A stretch of 36,097 bases of DNA. Origin: Fimenecus sp045593555 (GTDB lineage Bacteria; Bacillota; Clostridia; Oscillospirales; Acutalibacteraceae). This document shows, in pieces, positions 33,001 through 36,097 of the stretch. The first letter of the stretch is position 1. Every line of letters starts with the position of its first letter. The stretch is taken from the NCBI GenBank assembly GCA_045593555.1, contig JAZNWU010000014.1:1-36097 (forward strand). The letters run 5' to 3'. Made by a program: the position numbers and the translations under genes. Below the pieces are notes generated by a model, which did not search any database, was not told where the DNA came from, and saw nothing but the letters and a program-made list of their open reading frames with translations.

Positions 33001-35693
33001 CAGATGGCTCAACAGTTTCAACAACTCTTAAGGTTGCAAACAACGCTTCTGGTATGCTTGAAACTCATAGAAATTCAGACGTTGTTGACGCACCTTATGT
33101 TCTTACAATTAAGAGCGTAACTTGTGATGATAGTAACATCAACGCAACAACATCACTTCCAGTAACTGTTCAGCCATATGCAACAGCTGATATCGCAATT
33201 AGTGGTACATATACATCAGACAAAGTTGTTCGTTTCACAGTTGTTTATACTTTCACAGGTAAAGACGGTCAACCTATCGGTGGCGAACAGACAATGCAGA
33301 CATATATGTACGTTTCTAATAAGACTGATTACAACTATCAAGTAGCAGCTCACACAGATGGCTGGCAGTGTAAGACATCATTCGTGGGAACAAAAGCGGA
33401 TGCTGTTCGTGTTCAACGTGAAGCATTCAATGCTGTTAAGTACGGTGCAAGTGTAAAGGATATCGTTGAAAACTTTACAATTACATTTACAAACAATTCA
33501 GCAGAAGATTATTCTGAATGGGTTTACAGTAATACAGGTTCAGGTCAACCATCTTACGTAACAGCTAACCAGTCTTGGGTACATGGCTGTAACGAAAATG
33601 AAACTCTTAAAGCAAATCATCAAGGTTGGATGAACAACGGCGAAGATGTTACTTCAAATACAGTCAATCCTCTTACTTGGGTAGCAGACACAGACACATC
33701 AGAAATGACTTCTGGTTGGGTTTCTGCTAACCTCGGTTCATTGGCTACTGTATGGCATAACCACAAGAGCGATGGTAACTTTGGTATGGGTAGCAGCGGT
33801 GACGTTAAGGTTACTATCAATACATCAGACCTTGGTGAAATCCGTATTGTTGATACAAGTGCTCTCGCAGCTAAAGCTGATAGCTATGCAAGTGTTATGG
33901 AGTCAGACTTTGACCTCACAACAACAGAAGCTCAGAATGCATGGGCAGCATTTGATACAGCTCTTCGTAACGCTTATACAACAGCTAAGATGCCTTACCA
34001 TATGTCAGACGCTGCTGAATTTACAGCAACATTTAATTTAGATGCTCAGCAGGCACTCGCTGACGCTCTTGACGAGGCATATGATGCTCTTAAAGTATTT
34101 GCAGATGCTGGTGCTAACGCAGATGAAGATATTCCATCTTATGTTCAGGCCCTTGAAGCAGCTCTTGCACTTGACGATGGCGACGGCGAAAATGAAGTTA
34201 ACTTCCAGGATTATGAATTCTATGAGTACTTCAACTATGCTGACCTCAGAACAGCTCACAGAAACTTTATTAAGACATACTATGCTCCAGATGTTATGGA
34301 CACATACTATATCCTTAACTCAGGTATCCGTGAAGCAGAACTCGATAAAGTAATTGCAGCTGAAGATAACGCATATATTGCAGCTGGTATCACAGCTTCA
34401 AGATTAGAAAACGATCCAGCCGCAGTTGCAGCTTCTGTATCAGCTCGTGCAGAGTGGAAGATGCCTGTTAACTCAAAACTTCTCGTTGAAGACATGACAG
34501 CTCGTCTCCTCTACTACAAGCAGTTCCTTATCAAGGAAGCTGATGTAGATAATGACAATGACGGTACAGAAACAACAGCTCATCTCTACTTCCTCAAGCA
34601 GGAAATCGCTCATATCGATGCTCAGGAGCTCCAAGAAGAAGACTATACAGCAGCTTCATGGGCTAATTTCCAGGAAGAATATGCAGATGCACAGGCAGTT
34701 GTTGCAGGTACAGCTGAATATTCAGACTTCAACTCTGTAATTTACGAAGCTAAGTGGAACCTTATGGTTGCATACAAGAATCTTCTTCTTACCAGCCGTT
34801 CACTTAACTTGAACAACGATGCTACTGAAGGAACTGAAGACGGTGACTGCTACAAGATTCTCGAAGATAACATCTTAGAAGCAAATAATATCTTCGCAAC
34901 ATACGCTGATGGCGCTTATGTTCTTGCAGCAGACTACACAGGCACTGAAGAAGAAGCATTTGCACAGCTTATCTCAGCTCTTGGTTATTACTATACTGGT
35001 GAAGACGGTGTTGAATACAATCTCTATGCTGACTCAGCACTTGAGTACTATGACAATGACCGTCCAAATAACCAGAACAACATGGCTAAGCTTAACACAT
35101 CTAACGCAGCTCTCGAAGCAGCTATCGCTAACTTCGAAGCAGCAGAAGAAGAAATGGAACCATCAACACTTATGGTTGAAGAAGGTTTCGAATACGCTGA
35201 TTACGTTGTAATTGATACAAACAATACAAACAACGGCGAATACACAGGTATCGTTTATGGTATCGATACTCTCGACCAGAACGATATGGTGGAAGTTCTT
35301 GGTAGTCTTAATGATGCTCTCACAACAAACAATGGTGACGATTATCTTGTAATTACTGAAAACGATTCTGGCATTGAATCAACAGGTGCTCTTATTGAGG
35401 TTGTTGATGAAAATGGCGATGTTCTTGAAACATATGTATTCGTTTACTTCGGTGATGTTGATGGTGACGGAACTATTTCATCGAACGATGCATACTTGGC
35501 TGGATATTATGAATTTGCTTGGGAAGGATTAAATTCATACGCAGAATATGTTTCTTGTGACATAGATGGCGACGGTTCACCTTCATCAAACGATGCGTAT
35601 ATTATGGGCTATTATGAATTTGCTTGGGAAGGCGTTGACTATCAGTACAACTTAGGTCAGAATGCTGTAGCTAATACATACGAATGGTTTTAA
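30093..35693 (+). CDS. Giant secreted protein with C-terminal dockerin-like module
   Basis: The protein has 1866 residues from ATG 30093, chosen because AGGAGG lies nine bases upstream and a signal peptide follows at once (MNKMKKLLS, hydrophobic core, cleavage near residue 27). An in-frame TTG at 30006 falls in the RNA leader and is rejected. Residues about 40-950 are helical and Asp/Leu-rich, with no domain I can name. About 955-1080 looks like an Ig-type beta-sandwich. About 1509-1570 is a FIVAR-like helical module (YTAASWANFQEEYADAQ). The C-terminus has two Ca2+ loops, D1788 to D1799 and D1823 to D1834, each followed by near-identical NDAY-x-x-GYYEFAWEG. The second loop has Pro in place of the usual hydrophobic residue 8. 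Codon use is richer in C-ending codons than its neighbours, suggesting high expression. It may be a surface adhesin or dockable structural protein. Confidence 0.85.
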   Translation: MNKMKKLLSVVLAVVLAFSALTVLGSAARTSYKTVDELKALDAYSPYGQVTRLSTEERMSIILDSLDMLLAPMTSLNMGTLVDTMGLTVRINLTSVDNICDSLDSFHDTMNSATWSIASAIVNLGVLEDLDFDSWATGMTRDGTAQLTIIRELLELLNKNAGTIANIVKTGDLDLGLVSSLANINIDLSIIADIPGLIKGLVFPLLERWDDTLTEIQTLDTNSTGDGNVESTVNTYVKGLFNNDMSITTIKYDVNGTMTSEHTGWLNNTGSAAPAAPTANSPRYYYQFSSTTPGSVMTVYHIVDAKEAEDSDVAAYSYVAEELTYTLTEEAGNGVYVWKATDDWGNEKTLKWYNDDSNWLDGISGNDIDLTTMSLADLLYKFVPPVFEAMAPVVLNGSVKKILAEFLGAKFNYVGDVGSDAVNALADASNAFFTEEQGEYLWEWSNYIVIGENHYYRFEDQIFVADLSQKNNYFDIIDWDYEIGGDFLDEFLPTADGGTPSPDNTLLMNLNDFIVKVAKTALKESAETKDSISEYEATWTRPALTEGDNSNLVANIKVLAQTIIGLAPQHVFGDDWNDEDNQRCYVSLMLANYSNGTVAGVTCDESVENDVILTGIAAHIVNLVMPSMSLPGKDAIIASNAKVGAILAAVIREFAAYLAPEYNYDALIYADYGTTTVDKEKTFVDPEAAGLLSSGQTASGYWLDVCLTMGMDVGYEYLRAFADLGEDSSEVISGVVDQGYGAAGKVYTAGTTQAQLNAQWEALLDYIVDWALEKDYEWTWKMENLVNTDGLTIDLATAQDPWVKLDHILNNLLPADEILNVTATDCETELEQLLRYNLILAIVDLRWEDLADMLKVPNGFVRNANVLDSLATVLKNLVNGLFAKVGNTSGNYEFIPSVITDFDSLANQSNLATLVEGLLTALVTAQDRGLLDTVLPIVNFFLGWKMDPQAYADPVIYYENPSYLPYIYVSDGSTVSTTLKVANNASGMLETHRNSDVVDAPYVLTIKSVTCDDSNINATTSLPVTVQPYATADIAISGTYTSDKVVRFTVVYTFTGKDGQPIGGEQTMQTYMYVSNKTDYNYQVAAHTDGWQCKTSFVGTKADAVRVQREAFNAVKYGASVKDIVENFTITFTNNSAEDYSEWVYSNTGSGQPSYVTANQSWVHGCNENETLKANHQGWMNNGEDVTSNTVNPLTWVADTDTSEMTSGWVSANLGSLATVWHNHKSDGNFGMGSSGDVKVTINTSDLGEIRIVDTSALAAKADSYASVMESDFDLTTTEAQNAWAAFDTALRNAYTTAKMPYHMSDAAEFTATFNLDAQQALADALDEAYDALKVFADAGANADEDIPSYVQALEAALALDDGDGENEVNFQDYEFYEYFNYADLRTAHRNFIKTYYAPDVMDTYYILNSGIREAELDKVIAAEDNAYIAAGITASRLENDPAAVAASVSARAEWKMPVNSKLLVEDMTARLLYYKQFLIKEADVDNDNDGTETTAHLYFLKQEIAHIDAQELQEEDYTAASWANFQEEYADAQAVVAGTAEYSDFNSVIYEAKWNLMVAYKNLLLTSRSLNLNNDATEGTEDGDCYKILEDNILEANNIFATYADGAYVLAADYTGTEEEAFAQLISALGYYYTGEDGVEYNLYADSALEYYDNDRPNNQNNMAKLNTSNAALEAAIANFEAAEEEMEPSTLMVEEGFEYADYVVIDTNNTNNGEYTGIVYGIDTLDQNDMVEVLGSLNDALTTNNGDDYLVITENDSGIESTGALIEVVDENGDVLETYVFVYFGDVDGDGTISSNDAYLAGYYEFAWEGLNSYAEYVSCDIDGDGSPSSNDAYIMGYYEFAWEGVDYQYNLGQNAVANTYEWF

Positions 35694-35720
35694 GCTATAA
35701 GCAAGTGTTTATATGTAAAT

Positions 35721-35748
35721 GTTACCTGAGAGGAAACTCTCAGGTAAC
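35721..35748 (+). promoter_or_regulatory. Perfect 12-bp hairpin with GAAA loop between giant dockerin and cohesin-like genes
   Basis: GTTACCTGAGAG (35721-35732), GAAA, CTCTCAGGTAAC (35737-35748). No T-run follows, so it is not a simple terminator. The ribosome site AAGGAG begins 13 bases later. It probably stabilises or marks processing of the mRNA between the two genes. Confidence 0.7.
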
Positions 35749-35776
35749 GAAATAGAAAAAAAGGAGATAATCTACT

Positions 35777-36097
35777 ATGATTAAAAAGATTAGTGCAATT
35801 ATTCTCGCATTTGTTCTTTGCTTAAGTATGATTGTCGTACCCGTTTCAGCGATGGATCTCGGAGATGCCGTAATCGGTTATGAAGTCAAATTTGACAAAG
35901 AATATTACAAACAAGGTGACACAGCAGTTGTTAGTGTTTATGTAAACGCTGCTGAAGGATACGAACTTGGAACATTTATGATTACAATTGGTTTCCAGTC
36001 AAGTGTATTTGCACAGGCAGATAATACTGCAGATGATATTAAGGCATCAGCAGTTAGTAATGATGCATACCAAATGCTTTATGCTGATATTACAACA
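35777..36097 (+). CDS. Secreted protein with cohesin-like beta-sandwich (3' truncated by window)
   Basis: 107 residues are present before the window ends. A signal peptide (MIKKISAIILAFVLC to VVPVSA, cleavage near residue 25) is followed by YEVKFDKEYYKQGDTAVVS, then VYVNAAEGYELGTFMITIGF and QSSVFAQAD. The pattern, a GD-turn then a strand with alternating hydrophobics and a second strand ending in a small-hydrophobic pair, resembles cohesin and related carbohydrate-surface beta-sandwich domains. The assignment is tentative because only one partial domain is visible. AAGGAGA precedes ATG 35777. It sits 83 bases after a dockerin-bearing gene, which supports a cohesin role. Confidence 0.6.
   Translation, partial: MIKKISAIILAFVLCLSMIVVPVSAMDLGDAVIGYEVKFDKEYYKQGDTAVVSVYVNAAEGYELGTFMITIGFQSSVFAQADNTADDIKASAVSNDAYQMLYADITT

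Noticed and set aside
1..36097. tRNA genes, rRNA genes, CRISPR arrays, transposases or phage genes
   Set aside because: None were seen on reading both strands; the only repeats are short palindromes.

Overview
The window carries the chromosomal replication origin region of a low-GC Gram-positive bacterium. Gene content and order, together with dockerin and cohesin-like proteins, point to a Clostridia member, most likely Oscillospiraceae/Ruminococcaceae. Two gene series diverge from an AT-rich origin. dnaA, dnaN, rlbA, recF, remB, gyrB and gyrA run leftwards on the minus strand (16545 to 7759). rpmH, rnpA, yidD, yidC, jag, mnmG, rsmG, noc, parA, parB and serS run rightwards on the plus strand (16980 to 27493). 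This is the classical Firmicutes oriC layout, with mnmE moved from its usual place between jag and mnmG to the left arm.

Region by region. 1-2728: the end of efp, a Cys/Asp-rich CD1247-type protein, two membrane proteins and an AlkD-like DNA glycosylase. 2776-7729 (minus): mrp, mnmE, tadA, a CPBP membrane protease and an LCP cell-wall ligase, downstream of gyrA. 7759-16545 (minus): gyrA back to dnaA. 15015-15228 and 16546-16979: origin DNA with five TGTNGAAA motifs (candidate atypical DnaA boxes) and an almost pure A+T stretch. 16980-22376 (plus): ribosome, RNase P, membrane insertion and tRNA/rRNA modification genes. 22489-26200: noc, a secreted dockerin-CAP protein apparently inserted here, then parA-parB. 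Two parS sites lie at 21230 and 24388. 26213-29397: serS and two lipoproteins. 29398-30092: a 695-nt intergenic region with terminators, inverted repeats, a good promoter and a roughly 250-nt potentially highly structured RNA. 30093-35693: an 1866-residue secreted protein ending in a dockerin-like module. 35777-end: the start of a secreted protein with a cohesin-like beta-sandwich, cut by the window edge.

How it fits together. The core is housekeeping: replication initiation, supercoiling, segregation, and the ribosome/tRNA modification set. Superimposed on it is an extracellular Ca2+-binding dockerin (and probably cohesin) apparatus: the dockerin-CAP protein between noc and parA, and the giant dockerin protein plus cohesin-like protein behind a structured leader RNA. 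This second layer is the most likely place for undescribed biology. I do not recognise the leader RNA as any common riboswitch or ncRNA class, and most of the giant protein has no domain I can name.
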